64,000 nucleotides of DNA from Bacteroidales bacterium (GTDB lineage: Bacteria; Bacteroidota; Bacteroidia; Bacteroidales; DTU049). Below the pieces are notes generated by a model that was not told the DNA's origin, did not search any database, and worked only from the letters and a program-made list of their open reading frames with translations. Below, in pieces: positions 27,973-37,221 of this stretch (position 1 is its first letter; each line of letters begins with the position of its first letter). The position numbers and the translations under genes are program-made. Location: assembly GCA_026418905.1 (NCBI GenBank), contig JAOAAK010000003.1, positions 163,016-227,015 on the forward strand, in the 5' to 3' direction.

Positions 27973-28942
27973 TGACTATTTTAGGACGCTTTTTATAATA
28001 CGACTCAAGGTGACGATGTTTCTTGGAAGGATAAATATCGGGTATGGTAATGAGTATACCAATTTCTTCCACTGGACCAAACTCTGGATTCAAAGCTGAA
28101 CCAAAAGTTTTCATGGTGGCTGAAAGATTCATATAAGCATTAATAAGCGGAGGAAATATCATTCCACGCTGCCGGACAAATCGATGAAGAATGGTATGAT
28201 TTTCTTTATAACTAGCACCTTGTAAAATTGCTTCCATTTCCTCGGCAGGACTAAAAACAGGACGTGGCTCGATAGGATAGACCAACTTATCTGGATCAGG
28301 AAAATATTTGAAAAGAAAATACAGGATTAAATCTCTTGCTAACTGATCAAACTTCAGATACATGGTCATCTTACCAAAAAAATACTTCACATCTGGATTC
28401 TTGATGATCAATGATCCCAAGCCATCCCAAAGATTATCGAGCGAAAAAATACCTTTGCGTGGATCTTTAGACGGTTGATATTTAGGTTGAACAAAGCTTC
28501 GTCCTAACTCAATGGTTTTGGGCATGTAATATACTTGAAATATGCGAGAGAATCTAAAAATATGCGTTGTTGCAAGATGGTAATTTCCTCGTTCGTCGAC
28601 AGGTACATTAGCAAGCTTTATAAAACGATAGCCTCCAACAATTTCTTCTTCTTCGGGATTCCAAACAATCAGTTGAGAATACAAATTTGGTCCCATATCA
28701 AATTCATCAATATCAACGGGTTTGCCAGTTCCACCACCAGCCTCTCTAAATGCTATTTCTCGGAGCCTTCCAACTTCGTGCATAAGAGCTGGACGCTGAG
28801 GTCCATTGAAAATATAAATTTCATTTTTACCAAAATTTGTATATCGAACAAAAATATCACGTGTTAATTCTTTTTTTAACTCTTCTCGAGGAACTGGCTC
28901 TGCTATTGGTTGATAATCAATTTGAATATTTGTGTTTTTCAT
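27965..28942 (-). CDS. glsB: GNAT-type N-acyltransferase, probable glycine-lipid synthase GlsB
   Basis: 325 residues of the OlsB-like/hemolysin-type acyltransferase family with a GNAT core: RPALMHEVGRLREIAFREAGGGTGKPVDIDEFD, YSQLIVWNPEEEEIVGGYRFI, and ELGRSFVQPKYQ. In Bacteroides thetaiotaomicron two adjacent genes, glsB (this family) and glsA (the family of the next gene upstream), make glycine lipids: GlsB puts a 3-hydroxy acyl group on glycine and GlsA adds a second acyl chain. The same pairing, 4 nt apart, is seen here, which supports that role. An ornithine- or other amino-acid lipid is the alternative. Confidence 0.75.
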   Translation of the reverse strand: MKNTNIQIDYQPIAEPVPREELKKELTRDIFVRYTNFGKNEIYIFNGPQRPALMHEVGRLREIAFREAGGGTGKPVDIDEFDMGPNLYSQLIVWNPEEEEIVGGYRFIKLANVPVDERGNYHLATTHIFRFSRIFQVYYMPKTIELGRSFVQPKYQPSKDPRKGIFSLDNLWDGLGSLIIKNPDVKYFFGKMTMYLKFDQLARDLILYFLFKYFPDPDKLVYPIEPRPVFSPAEEMEAILQGASYKENHTILHRFVRQRGMIFPPLINAYMNLSATMKTFGSALNPEFGPVEEIGILITIPDIYPSKKHRHLESYYKKRPKIVNE

Positions 28943-28946
28943 AATT

Positions 28947-29792
28947 TTATTGCTTCAATTGATACACTATCTGTTTAACGTATGCTGCCCATTCTTTATC
29001 AGAACGAGATTCATCAAAAAATTCGGGATGAATGGGTTTTCCAAAGATGAGGGTAAAATGCTTTTCTTTCTGGCGAAACATCTCGTCTGGCAAATAGATC
29101 ATTTCAATGTTAAATTTGATTCCTAAACGCTTTCTCCAGTTAGCTAATCGATAAAAACGATTGGAATTTCTACCAGTTATAAAAGTAGGTATAATTTTGC
29201 GATTGAATTTTCGGGCTTTTTGAATAAAAGTTTTTTTCCATTCAAGATCCACAATTTCCCCTTTTATTTTTCTCGAAGCAAGGCCAGAAGGAAAATACAA
29301 AATTTCCTTATCCGACTGAAAAACTTCTTCTAGTTTTCGAACATTTTCAATAGATTGACTACCAATTTTATTAATGGGTATAAAAAGAGGCTTCAGTTGG
29401 GGAAGATAAAGCAAAAAATCATTGACTGGGAATACAATATTGGGATGATACTTACCCACAACCATCATCAAAGCCAGACCATCCAAGCCTCCCATAGGAT
29501 GATTTGCAGCTACAATGAAACGTTTATTGTGAGCAATATGTTCTTCTCCAATAACATCTAGTTGAATATGGAAATAATCCATGACAGCTCGAACAAAATC
29601 CAATCCAATAAGATCTTTGTTTTTCCACAGAAAATCGTTGACTTCATCAACATGCAAAATTTTTTCTAAGTATCTTAAAACAAATCCAGGTATAATTTTT
29701 AAAAGGCGGGGATTTCTATCGACTATCAATTGACGGACATCAATGGTCTTTTCCGTGATCAGGAGACTACCATTTTTAATAAGATTACTCAT
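28947..29792 (-). CDS. glsA: PlsC-like O-acyltransferase, probable glycine-lipid synthase GlsA
   Basis: About 281 residues from the ATG at 29792. A longer in-frame start at 29834 is possible, but a -7 box lies between the two starts, so the shorter form is preferred. Acyltransferase motifs: ANHPMGGLDG (catalytic His and Asp), PVNDFLLYLPQLKPLFIPI, YFPSGLASRKIKG and IIPTFITGRNSNRFYR. It would acylate the hydroxyl of an N-acyl-glycine made by GlsB, in the inner membrane. It is the first gene of the run ending in engB. Confidence 0.78.
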   Translation of the reverse strand: MSNLIKNGSLLITEKTIDVRQLIVDRNPRLLKIIPGFVLRYLEKILHVDEVNDFLWKNKDLIGLDFVRAVMDYFHIQLDVIGEEHIAHNKRFIVAANHPMGGLDGLALMMVVGKYHPNIVFPVNDFLLYLPQLKPLFIPINKIGSQSIENVRKLEEVFQSDKEILYFPSGLASRKIKGEIVDLEWKKTFIQKARKFNRKIIPTFITGRNSNRFYRLANWRKRLGIKFNIEMIYLPDEMFRQKEKHFTLIFGKPIHPEFFDESRSDKEWAAYVKQIVYQLKQ

Positions 29793-29810
29793 TCCTCTAG
29801 TGCTTACATG

Positions 29811-29818
29811 CAAAATTA
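29811..29818 (-). promoter_or_regulatory. -7 promoter element TAATTTTG upstream of glsA
   Basis: Minus-strand TAATTTTG, exact TAnnTTTG match, 18 nt before the ATG at 29792 and downstream of the alternative start at 29834. It supports the shorter GlsA. Confidence 0.5.
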
Positions 29819-29891
29819 CACAATTAAACCACAATTTAATTAAAGTAACTTCTTGAAACTAATTGCAAGATCTGAGCAATGATAGTAATTT

Positions 29892-29920
29892 AGTGGCATT
29901 ATTTACCACTTTTTGCCACT
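29892..29920. promoter_or_regulatory. Inverted MraZ-box pair (GTGG repeats, minus orientation)
   Basis: Positions 29905-29920 read ACCACTTTTTGCCACT, whose complement is AGTGGCAAAAAGTGGT: two GTGG units with a 10-bp period, the spacing of MraZ operators. A single AGTGGC lies at 29892-29897. It mirrors the plus-orientation pair at 29989-30002. Confidence 0.5.
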
Positions 29921-29988
29921 CTAAAATTACCTGAAAATCAGTGATTTATAAAAAAAAGATATTTTTTTTAAAAAAAGTTTTTAACATT

Positions 29989-30002
29989 GTGGCAAAAAGT
30001 GG
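29989..30002 (+). promoter_or_regulatory. MraZ-box pair upstream of mraZ
   Basis: GTGGCAAAAAGTGG, two GTGG units 10 bp apart, centred about 45 bp before the mraZ ATG. MraZ proteins bind direct G-rich repeats of this spacing before their own operon and repress it, so autoregulation of the dcw cluster is likely. Confidence 0.6.
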
Positions 30003-30040
30003 ATAATTTGTAAAAAAATTTATTTACTTTACAGTCGAAA

Positions 30041-30514
30041 ATGAACAACAATATTTTAATTATTGGAGTACACGAAGCAAGACTGGACGAAAAGGGTCGT
30101 TTCAGTTTTCCTGCTGCTTTGAAAAAGCAGCTAGAACAGCATATTGCTCAAGGTTTTATCATTAAACGTAGTATTTTTTATCCATGTCTTGAACTTTATC
30201 TGATGCTTACTTGGGAAAAGGAAATGCAATTACTTTCAAAACTCAATCGTTTTGTTAAGAAAAACAATGATTTTATTCGTCTATTTTTGGCTGGATCTCG
30301 TCAGGTTATACTGGACGACAATGGTCGTCTGCTTATTCCTCGCGATCTGATTCAATATGCCCACTTGAATCGAGACATTGTATTGGCTAGTAGTTTGGAC
30401 AGAATTGAAATCTGGAATAAAGACGAATATGAAAACTTCCTTTACCAAAAAAGCTCTGATTTTGGATCACTAAGCGAAGAAGTAATGGGCAACATCCAAA
30501 ACATAGAATCATGA
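30041..30514 (+). CDS. mraZ: Transcriptional regulator MraZ
   Basis: 157 residues with two AbrB-like units, each with the DxxGR signature: DEKGRFSFPAAL and DDNGRLLIPRDL. MraZ forms a ring and represses the dcw operon it heads. It is the first gene of the 14-kb cluster, with paired GTGG boxes directly upstream. Its stop overlaps the start of rsmH. Confidence 0.93.
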   Translation: MNNNILIIGVHEARLDEKGRFSFPAALKKQLEQHIAQGFIIKRSIFYPCLELYLMLTWEKEMQLLSKLNRFVKKNNDFIRLFLAGSRQVILDDNGRLLIPRDLIQYAHLNRDIVLASSLDRIEIWNKDEYENFLYQKSSDFGSLSEEVMGNIQNIES

Positions 30515-31428
30515 TGATCAAACATCAACCTGTCTTGCTGACCCAAGTTCTTGACTATCTTGCCATCGATCCTGATGGTATTTACGTCGATGCAACCTTC
30601 GGAACAGGTGGCCATGCCTTTGAAATTTACAAACATTTGTCCCCAAAAGGAAAAGTTATTGCATTCGACAGAGATGCAGAAGTGATTGACCAATTTTCAA
30701 ATGAACTTCCACAGAATTTGTTTTTATTTCATTCAACTTTTTCTTTTATTCAACACTTTCTACTTTATACAGACACAAACGAAATTGACGGATTGCTAGC
30801 CGACTTAGGCATCTCAAGTCACCAAGTAGATTCACCCCTAAGAGGATTTTCATACTTAAAAGATGGTCCTCTGGACATGCGAATGAATCCACGAAGTAAA
30901 TTCAGCGCCTATGATGTTATTAATACTTACAGCTATCAAAAACTTACCGATATCTTCAGAAATTACGGCGAACTATCTAATGCTAATCAGGTAGCAGAAC
31001 TTATTGTTAATGCTCGCACGGTAAAACCTATTCGCACAACCCTTGAATTGGTGGAGATATTAAAACCCGTGATGCCTCCCAAGTCATATTCCTTCTTATC
31101 GAAAGTTTTTCAAGCCATAAGGATAGAAGTCAATCAAGAGCTTGAAGAACTTCAATCTTTATTGGAACAAAGTAAAACATGGCTCAAAAAAGGTGGTAGG
31201 TTGGTCATCATCAGCTATCATTCTATTGAAGATAGGATGGTAAAAAAATTTTTTTTAGAAACAGAAACAACTCTTCAAACTATGGATACTGAATATTATC
31301 TCTATGGAAAGAAGAATCAAGCTACATGGAAAATACTTACGAAAAAACCCATTAGGCCATCCGAAAGTGAAATGCAATTAAATCCCAGAAGTAGAAGTGC
31401 AAAATTACGAGCAGCTGAAAAGATATGA
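30511..31428 (+). CDS. rsmH: 16S rRNA (cytosine-1402-N4) methyltransferase RsmH
   Basis: 305 residues. SAM-binding motif VDATFGTGGHAFEIYKHL and AFDRDAEVIDQF, then LLADLGISSHQVDSPLRGFSYLKDGPLDMRMN, ELLEVLK-like helices, and a C-terminal ISYHSIEDRMVKKFF. It methylates C1402 of 16S rRNA. It overlaps mraZ and ftsL by 4 bases each, as usual in the dcw cluster. Confidence 0.96.
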   Translation: MMIKHQPVLLTQVLDYLAIDPDGIYVDATFGTGGHAFEIYKHLSPKGKVIAFDRDAEVIDQFSNELPQNLFLFHSTFSFIQHFLLYTDTNEIDGLLADLGISSHQVDSPLRGFSYLKDGPLDMRMNPRSKFSAYDVINTYSYQKLTDIFRNYGELSNANQVAELIVNARTVKPIRTTLELVEILKPVMPPKSYSFLSKVFQAIRIEVNQELEELQSLLEQSKTWLKKGGRLVIISYHSIEDRMVKKFFLETETTLQTMDTEYYLYGKKNQATWKILTKKPIRPSESEMQLNPRSRSAKLRAAEKI

Positions 31429-31820
31429 AAAAAATTAAAAACTTTTTTAGCAGTTATCCTAAGAACCAAAAAGAAAAAGAACACCCTCCCTTAAGACGAA
31501 ATATCAAATATTTTGTTAGTGGACGTTTTCTCGAATCCGAATCCATTCGAAAAAATTTACCTTTCATTCTATTCATAACTTTGCTTTTTGTTATATACAT
31601 ATACAATTCATATAAAGGTGATAAAAAAAGACTCGAGTTAGAAAACCGCAAGCGTCAAATTTTGCTATTAAAAAGTGAAAACATTGCTGCTAAAACTCTT
31701 TTAATCAGTTATACTAAATATGGTCAGGCACTTAAATCTGCTCAAGCTTACGATCTTAAGCCAACTGATCAACTTCCTTTTAAAATTTTCGTACCTGACA
31801 CGAGTTTGCAAAAAAAATAA
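31425..31820 (+). CDS. ftsL: FtsL-like division protein
   Basis: 131 residues: about 45 cytoplasmic residues, one membrane helix (LPFILFITLLFVIYIYNSY) and a periplasmic coiled-coil segment (GDKKRLELENRKRQILLLKSE). This bitopic layout and the position between rsmH and ftsI identify FtsL, which recruits FtsQ and the FtsWI synthase. Primary-sequence conservation is low, so the call rests mostly on topology and place. Confidence 0.75.
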   Translation: MKKIKNFFSSYPKNQKEKEHPPLRRNIKYFVSGRFLESESIRKNLPFILFITLLFVIYIYNSYKGDKKRLELENRKRQILLLKSENIAAKTLLISYTKYGQALKSAQAYDLKPTDQLPFKIFVPDTSLQKK

Positions 31821-31822
31821 CC

Positions 31823-33967
31823 ATGAAAGAAAAAGCAACTCCTCGGAATGATCAACAAACTATTTTTAGTAAAGCCTTTTTGGTATGGCTAGGGGGAGTT
31901 GTATTATCTCTCTTGATTTTTTATTCGCTCATCAAGATCAAATTTTTCGAAAAACATACATACATTGAGAAAAGTAAATTGTTTTTCACAGTTCGAGAAG
32001 AAACCGTGCCAGCTATGAGAGGAAATATATATGCCTCCGATGGAACTTTGCTTGCTACTTCTTCTCCTCGCTACGACATTTACATAGATTTTAAAGCCAT
32101 CGATTCTTCATTATGGAAAGATAGTATTTCCATCTTGTGCGACAGCCTCGCAAAGTTTTTCAAAAAAAGATACGATAGCAAAAAACTTTTTCAAGATTTA
32201 TCAGTACAGAAAAAAAAAGGTAATCGATACTACAAACTGGCCGACAATGTTTCTTTTTACGAGATGAGGCGCCTAAGTCGTTTCCCCATTTTTAACAAAG
32301 GCAAGTTTAAAGGAGGTTTTATCGTTGAAAACAAGAGTTCCCGCGAGCTTATGTTTGGAGAACTTGCTAAAAGAACTATTGGATATAAGATCGATAAATA
32401 TTATGTCGGCTTGGAAGGTGCCTTTGATGAAGTACTTCGAGGAATTGAGGGCAAGAGACTCATTAAACGAGTTGCTCCAAATACATGGTTGCCCCTTTCG
32501 GAAAATACCGAAATCAAACCCATTGACGGAAAAGATATCCTGACGACCATCGATATTAATTTACAGGAAATAACACATAACGCTTTATACAATCATTTAA
32601 AAAAACAAAAAGCTCATCACGGTTGTGCAGTAGTCATGGAAGTTAAAACCGGGGAAATCAAAGCCATAGTTAATCTTACTAGAATGCCCGACAGCTCATA
32701 TGCAGAAACATATAACTATGCTATTGGTGAGGGCTATGAACCTGGATCTACATTTAAACTCATATCCCTGATGGTAGCTCTTGATGATCAAAAAATTAAG
32801 CCAGAAGATATTCTTCCAACTGGAAATGGGCAAATTGTATTTCGTGATAAAAAGGGAAACATCGTTTCAATTCTAAAAGATGCTCACGAAGGTGGATATG
32901 GAAATATTACCATCAAACAAGCTTTTGAGCTTTCTTCCAACGTAGGAATTGCCATGGCTATAATGAAAGCTTATGGAAAAAATCCCTCTGAATTCGTCGA
33001 GAAAATAGCTAAAAAATATGATTTGCTTTCCCCGCTGAATCTTGAAATCTTGGGCGAAGCAAAACCTTATATGGTCGAACCGGGTAAAAGTGGATGGTCC
33101 AACCTCATAAGTCTTCCATGGCTTTCTATTGGATATGGAGTGAAATTAAGCCCCATACATCTGCTCACATTTTACAATGCCATAGCCAACGATGGTGTAA
33201 TGGTAAAACCACGATTCGTAAAAGCTTTTCTCTCGCGCGAAGATACCATTAAAAAATTTCAACCTGTGATACTAAAATCACCCCTTTGCAAACCTGCCAC
33301 AGTTGAAATACTAAGGAGTTTTATGGAAGGGGTAGTCGAACAAGGAACTGCTCAGGTACTAAAAAAAGCCACGTTTAAAATTGCCGGTAAAACTGCTACA
33401 GCTCAAATTTCAAGAGGTGGAAAGTACAAAGAAGCTGGTAGTGCTGAGTATTATGCAAGTTTTGTAGGATATTTCCCTGCTGACACTCCAATTTATTCTT
33501 GTATTGTCGTAGTAAATCGTCCATCTGCCGGAGAATATTATGGAGGAACGGTTGCAGCCCCCGTTTTTCTCGAAATTGCTGACAAGATCTACACATACAT
33601 GAATCAGCTTATGGTGAAAAAAACAACCGTCACTTCAATGCCGAAAGTGAGCGCCATTACATCCTACAAAAAACTCAGTCATCTTTTTTCTATGTTAGGA
33701 TGGCAAATTTCCTATCCTATTCCTCAAGATATTTACGATTACGTAAACGTAAATTCTAAAACTCTCGAAACCATACTTCCCACTCAATCCATTCGTAAAA
33801 AAATTCTTCCATCTCTCATTGGTTTAAAAGCACAGGATGCTATAGATGTACTTGAAAAACTCAACTGTACCCCTGTGATAGAAGGTAAAGGCGAAGTGGT
33901 GGAACAATTTCCTTTCGCAGGAACAACAGTTTACAAAAACATGAAAGTCACTTTAAAACTTAAATGA
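31823..33967 (+). CDS. ftsI: Division transpeptidase FtsI (PBP2b/3) with PASTA domain
   Basis: 714 residues: membrane anchor (about 18-38), dimerisation/pedestal domain, transpeptidase domain, and a PASTA domain at about 655-714 (LPSLIGLKAQDAIDVLEKLN). Active-site motifs: SxxK as Ser309-Thr-Phe-Lys312, SxN as Ser371-Ser-Asn373, and the third motif Lys523-Thr-Ala525. The third motif is KTA instead of the almost universal KTG/KSG. The rest of its surroundings (IAGKTATAQIS) is normal. It cross-links septal peptidoglycan with FtsW. Spacing is 2 nt to ftsL and 1 nt to murE. Confidence 0.92.
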   Translation: MKEKATPRNDQQTIFSKAFLVWLGGVVLSLLIFYSLIKIKFFEKHTYIEKSKLFFTVREETVPAMRGNIYASDGTLLATSSPRYDIYIDFKAIDSSLWKDSISILCDSLAKFFKKRYDSKKLFQDLSVQKKKGNRYYKLADNVSFYEMRRLSRFPIFNKGKFKGGFIVENKSSRELMFGELAKRTIGYKIDKYYVGLEGAFDEVLRGIEGKRLIKRVAPNTWLPLSENTEIKPIDGKDILTTIDINLQEITHNALYNHLKKQKAHHGCAVVMEVKTGEIKAIVNLTRMPDSSYAETYNYAIGEGYEPGSTFKLISLMVALDDQKIKPEDILPTGNGQIVFRDKKGNIVSILKDAHEGGYGNITIKQAFELSSNVGIAMAIMKAYGKNPSEFVEKIAKKYDLLSPLNLEILGEAKPYMVEPGKSGWSNLISLPWLSIGYGVKLSPIHLLTFYNAIANDGVMVKPRFVKAFLSREDTIKKFQPVILKSPLCKPATVEILRSFMEGVVEQGTAQVLKKATFKIAGKTATAQISRGGKYKEAGSAEYYASFVGYFPADTPIYSCIVVVNRPSAGEYYGGTVAAPVFLEIADKIYTYMNQLMVKKTTVTSMPKVSAITSYKKLSHLFSMLGWQISYPIPQDIYDYVNVNSKTLETILPTQSIRKKILPSLIGLKAQDAIDVLEKLNCTPVIEGKGEVVEQFPFAGTTVYKNMKVTLKLK

Positions 33968-33968
33968 C

Positions 33969-35417
33969 ATGAAAACACTCAAAGAACTCTTTAAAGATTT
34001 ACCCGTCAAGATTCCTGAAGAGAATCTCACAGTTCATCATATTACTTCAGACAGTAGAAACGTACAACCTGGAGATATCTTTTTTGCCATACCCGGAAGT
34101 AATGTTGACGGACATCAATTTATCTCACAAGCTATTGAAAAAGGAGCTCAAGTGATCGTTTGCAAACATTTACCTGAAGAAAGATCTCAAGCTATTTTCG
34201 TCCAAGTAGATGATCCTGCCTTTTATTACGGAGAAGTGTGTGCAAGATATTTTGACCACCCATCGAAATCCATGAAAGTCGTAGGTGTAACAGGAACAAA
34301 CGGTAAAACTTCAACGGTAACTTTTTTATACCAATTGATGCAAAATATGGGATACCGATCTGGACTTATTTCTACCATCCATTATTTCGATGGAATAAAA
34401 TATTTACCTGCATCACATACAACACCCGATGCATACGTGCTGCAAGCTTTATTACATGAAATGGTTAAAAATGATTGTCGTTTTGTATTTATGGAAGTAA
34501 GCTCACATGCTGCTCATCAGAAACGAATCCAAGGCATATACTTTGCTGGCGGTGTATTTACCAATATAACGCACGATCATCTGGATTATCATGGAACTTT
34601 TGCCAATTATCTGCGAGCAAAGCAAAGTTTTTTTGATAATCTTCCTCCAGATGCTTTTGCTCTTTATAACTCCGACGATCGAAATGGTTTAATCATCACT
34701 CAAAACACTAAAGCAAAGAAATTCTCCTACGGTATCAATTCGTTTGCAGACTTCAAAGCAGAAATCCTTGAAAAAAGTATGGAAGGAAGTTTACTCTCCA
34801 TCCAAGGAAAACAAGTATGGGTTCAAGTACCTGGAAAATATAATGCTTATAACATACTGGCCACATATGGAGTGGGAACTCTTCTTGGATTAGATGAAAA
34901 CGACATTCTGATTTCTCTCAGTCAAATTCAAGCGCCTAAAGGGAGGTTTGAAGTTCAAAAATCTGCGGACGGTGTTTATGCTATTGTGGATTACGCCCAC
35001 ACACCTGATGCATTAGAAAAACTACTTACAACGATCAAAGAATTGAACATTTCTGGAGAACTATGGGTGGTTGGAGGAGCTGGCGGAAACAGAGACAAAA
35101 CGAAACGACCCATCATGGGAGAAATCATGGCTAGCTACGCCGACAAAGTTATCTTAACTAGCGATAATCCTCGTTTTGAAAATCCTGAAAGAATTATCCA
35201 AGACATGTTTGAAGGTGTCAGTTCAGACAATAGAAAAAAAATTTTCCAGATGATTGACCGGAGACAAGCTATAGAATTTGCTTGCCGAATGGCAAAACCC
35301 AACGATGTAATTCTGATCGTCGGAAAAGGTCACGAGCCTTACCAGGAAATCCAAGGAATAAAGTATCCTTTCAACGATTATGAAATTATAGCAGAAAATT
35401 TAAGCAAAAGAACATAG
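33969..35417 (+). CDS. murE: UDP-MurNAc-tripeptide synthetase MurE (meso-diaminopimelate type)
   Basis: 482 residues, complete. N-terminal domain with [21 protein letters not shown] loop [21 protein letters not shown]-type [11 protein letters not shown], carbamylated-lysine region, and C-terminal [27 protein letters not shown] and DNPRFENP. The DNPR motif is the signature of enzymes that add meso-diaminopimelate rather than lysine. Being complete, it cannot be the source of the missing murD domains. Confidence 0.95.
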   Translation: MKTLKELFKDLPVKIPEENLTVHHITSDSRNVQPGDIFFAIPGSNVDGHQFISQAIEKGAQVIVCKHLPEERSQAIFVQVDDPAFYYGEVCARYFDHPSKSMKVVGVTGTNGKTSTVTFLYQLMQNMGYRSGLISTIHYFDGIKYLPASHTTPDAYVLQALLHEMVKNDCRFVFMEVSSHAAHQKRIQGIYFAGGVFTNITHDHLDYHGTFANYLRAKQSFFDNLPPDAFALYNSDDRNGLIITQNTKAKKFSYGINSFADFKAEILEKSMEGSLLSIQGKQVWVQVPGKYNAYNILATYGVGTLLGLDENDILISLSQIQAPKGRFEVQKSADGVYAIVDYAHTPDALEKLLTTIKELNISGELWVVGGAGGNRDKTKRPIMGEIMASYADKVILTSDNPRFENPERIIQDMFEGVSSDNRKKIFQMIDRRQAIEFACRMAKPNDVILIVGKGHEPYQEIQGIKYPFNDYEIIAENLSKRT

Positions 35418-35419
35418 GT

Positions 35420-36673
35420 ATGTTTTATTATGTTTTCGAATTTCTTGACAAAACTTACGATATACCTGGTACTGGCGTATTTCAGTACATCTCGTTCAGA
35501 GCTGCTATGTCTGCCATTACCTCCTTACTTATTGCATTACTCATAGGAAAAAGAATTATTAAATGGCTCAAAAAGCATCAGATTGGCGAAGAAATAAGAA
35601 ACCTAGGGTTAAATGGAGAGGAACAAAAAAGGAATACTCCTACCATGGGTGGTATTATCATTATCATTTCCACCATTGTTCCCACCTTATTGTTTTCAAA
35701 ACTCGATAATATTTATGTGATTATTATGACAGTTGCCACAGTATGGTTAGGCATGATTGGCTTTATAGATGACTATATCAAAATATTTAGAAAAAATAAA
35801 AAAGGACTCAAACCTCTTTTTAAAATATTTGGCCAAATCGCTATTGGATTATTCGTAGGCCTAATGATGTACTTTCATCCTCAAATTGTTATTCGAGAAA
35901 AATATAGCAGTCAGGAAATTGCCATTCAATATCAGAAAAAATGCCTAAAGGAAGCTTCGGATTTCTACAAAGAAGAAAGCAGATCTTTGAAAACAACCAT
36001 TCCTTTTTTGAAAAACAATGAGTTCAACTATGGTGTCCTTACCTCGTGGATGGGAAAATTTCAGAAATACTTTGAGTGGTTGGTATTTGCCATAATAGTT
36101 ACGTTTATCATTGTTGCCGTGTCAAATGGTGCTAATCTGACTGATGGTCTCGATGGGCTGGCAGCAGGTACCTCTTCAGTAATAGGATTAGTTTTAGGGC
36201 TTTTTGCTTGGGTATCGGGTAATTTCATTATGGCTAATTATCTTAACATTATGTACATTCCAGGATCTGGCGAACTGACCATCTTTATTGCAGCATTTGT
36301 GGGTGCTCTTATTGGTTTCCTTTGGTACAACTCCTATCCAGCTCAAGTCTTTATGGGAGATACGGGAAGTTTAACTATAGGTGGTATTATAGCAACGTTC
36401 GCAGTACTGATTCGTAAAGAGCTGCTTATTCCTATCCTTTGTGGCATTTTCCTTATCGAATCTCTCTCGGTTATGATTCAAGTGTCTGTTTTTAAGTATC
36501 GAAAAAAACGTTATGGATACGATTATGCATCTTCACATCGTGTTTTTCTAATGACACCTCTTCATCATCACTATCAGAAAAAAGGGTTTCACGAAGTAAA
36601 AATTGTTAATCGGTTTGTGATTGTTTCCATCATTTTAGGCATTTTAACCATTGTTACATTAAAACTTCGATAA
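35420..36673 (+). CDS. mraY: Phospho-MurNAc-pentapeptide transferase MraY
   Basis: 417 residues, ten membrane helices. Conserved cytoplasmic loops: [33 protein letters not shown] (Asp pair), [29 protein letters not shown] and [12 protein letters not shown] longer loop of about 60 residues near 150-215 is usual for the Bacteroidota form. It makes lipid I. The next gene, murD remnant, starts only 2 nt after its stop, leaving no room for missing murD sequence. Confidence 0.95.
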   Translation: MFYYVFEFLDKTYDIPGTGVFQYISFRAAMSAITSLLIALLIGKRIIKWLKKHQIGEEIRNLGLNGEEQKRNTPTMGGIIIIISTIVPTLLFSKLDNIYVIIMTVATVWLGMIGFIDDYIKIFRKNKKGLKPLFKIFGQIAIGLFVGLMMYFHPQIVIREKYSSQEIAIQYQKKCLKEASDFYKEESRSLKTTIPFLKNNEFNYGVLTSWMGKFQKYFEWLVFAIIVTFIIVAVSNGANLTDGLDGLAAGTSSVIGLVLGLFAWVSGNFIMANYLNIMYIPGSGELTIFIAAFVGALIGFLWYNSYPAQVFMGDTGSLTIGGIIATFAVLIRKELLIPILCGIFLIESLSVMIQVSVFKYRKKRYGYDYASSHRVFLMTPLHHHYQKKGFHEVKIVNRFVIVSIILGILTIVTLKLR

Positions 36674-36675
36674 AC

Positions 36676-37221
36676 ATGAACATCCCGTCAAAAACATGGT
36701 CACATCAAAATTCAGCACATAGTTTGGCTAGCATTATTAACGAAATTCTCGAACACAGCAGAAAGGAATTTTTAAAACTTAATTTCTCTCCTCTTTCATT
36801 TACAGAACATCGAATAGAATATGTGGTAAAAATTAAAAATGTATCCTACATCAATGATAGCCTGGCTACCAATGTACATGCTACATGGTATGCCCTGGAA
36901 TCTTTACCACCTGGTATCATCTGGATTGCTGGTGGTGTCAATATTCGGCAAAACTACGACATCCTTGTTCAACCCATTAGAAAAAAGGTAAAGACCATCA
37001 TTTTGCTCGGAAAAAACAATCATCTTCTGAAAGATGCAATTAAGGATATCTCAATAACTACTTATGAAACCTCTGAAATGAAAGAAGCAGTCTTGTTGGC
37101 TTATAAGTTGGCTTCACCTGGAGAAATAGTATTGCTTTCTCCTGCTTGCCCAAGTTTCGATTTATTTAAAAATTACAAGGAAAGAGGTACTTTATTTAAG
37201 AAAATTGTACTTGAACTATGA
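36676..37221 (+). CDS. murD: Truncated MurD: C-terminal ligase domain only
   Basis: 181 residues that match only the end of MurD (D-glutamate ligase, normally about 440-450 residues). HRIEYVVKIKNVSYINDSLATN, GIIWIAGGVNIRQNYDIL, KTIILLGKNN, TSEMKEAVLLAYKLASPGEIVLLSPACPSFDLFKNYKERG align with the C-terminal domain. The UDP-binding N-terminal domain and the whole central ATPase domain with its GTNGKTT loop are absent. Two functional spots in the remaining part have changed: NDSKATN is NDSLATN, and the lysine motif GGxDKG is GGVNIRQ. The ORF is intact, 2 nt after mraY and overlapping ftsW by ATGA, so it is probably still translated. It cannot be an active ligase alone. A full MurD must lie elsewhere, or another ligase does the step. 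Confidence 0.85.
   Translation: MNIPSKTWSHQNSAHSLASIINEILEHSRKEFLKLNFSPLSFTEHRIEYVVKIKNVSYINDSLATNVHATWYALESLPPGIIWIAGGVNIRQNYDILVQPIRKKVKTIILLGKNNHLLKDAIKDISITTYETSEMKEAVLLAYKLASPGEIVLLSPACPSFDLFKNYKERGTLFKKIVLEL

Noticed and set aside
29793..29834. Longer GlsA starting at 29834
   Set aside because: A perfect -7 box (29811-29818) lies inside this extension, and the extra residues have no family match.
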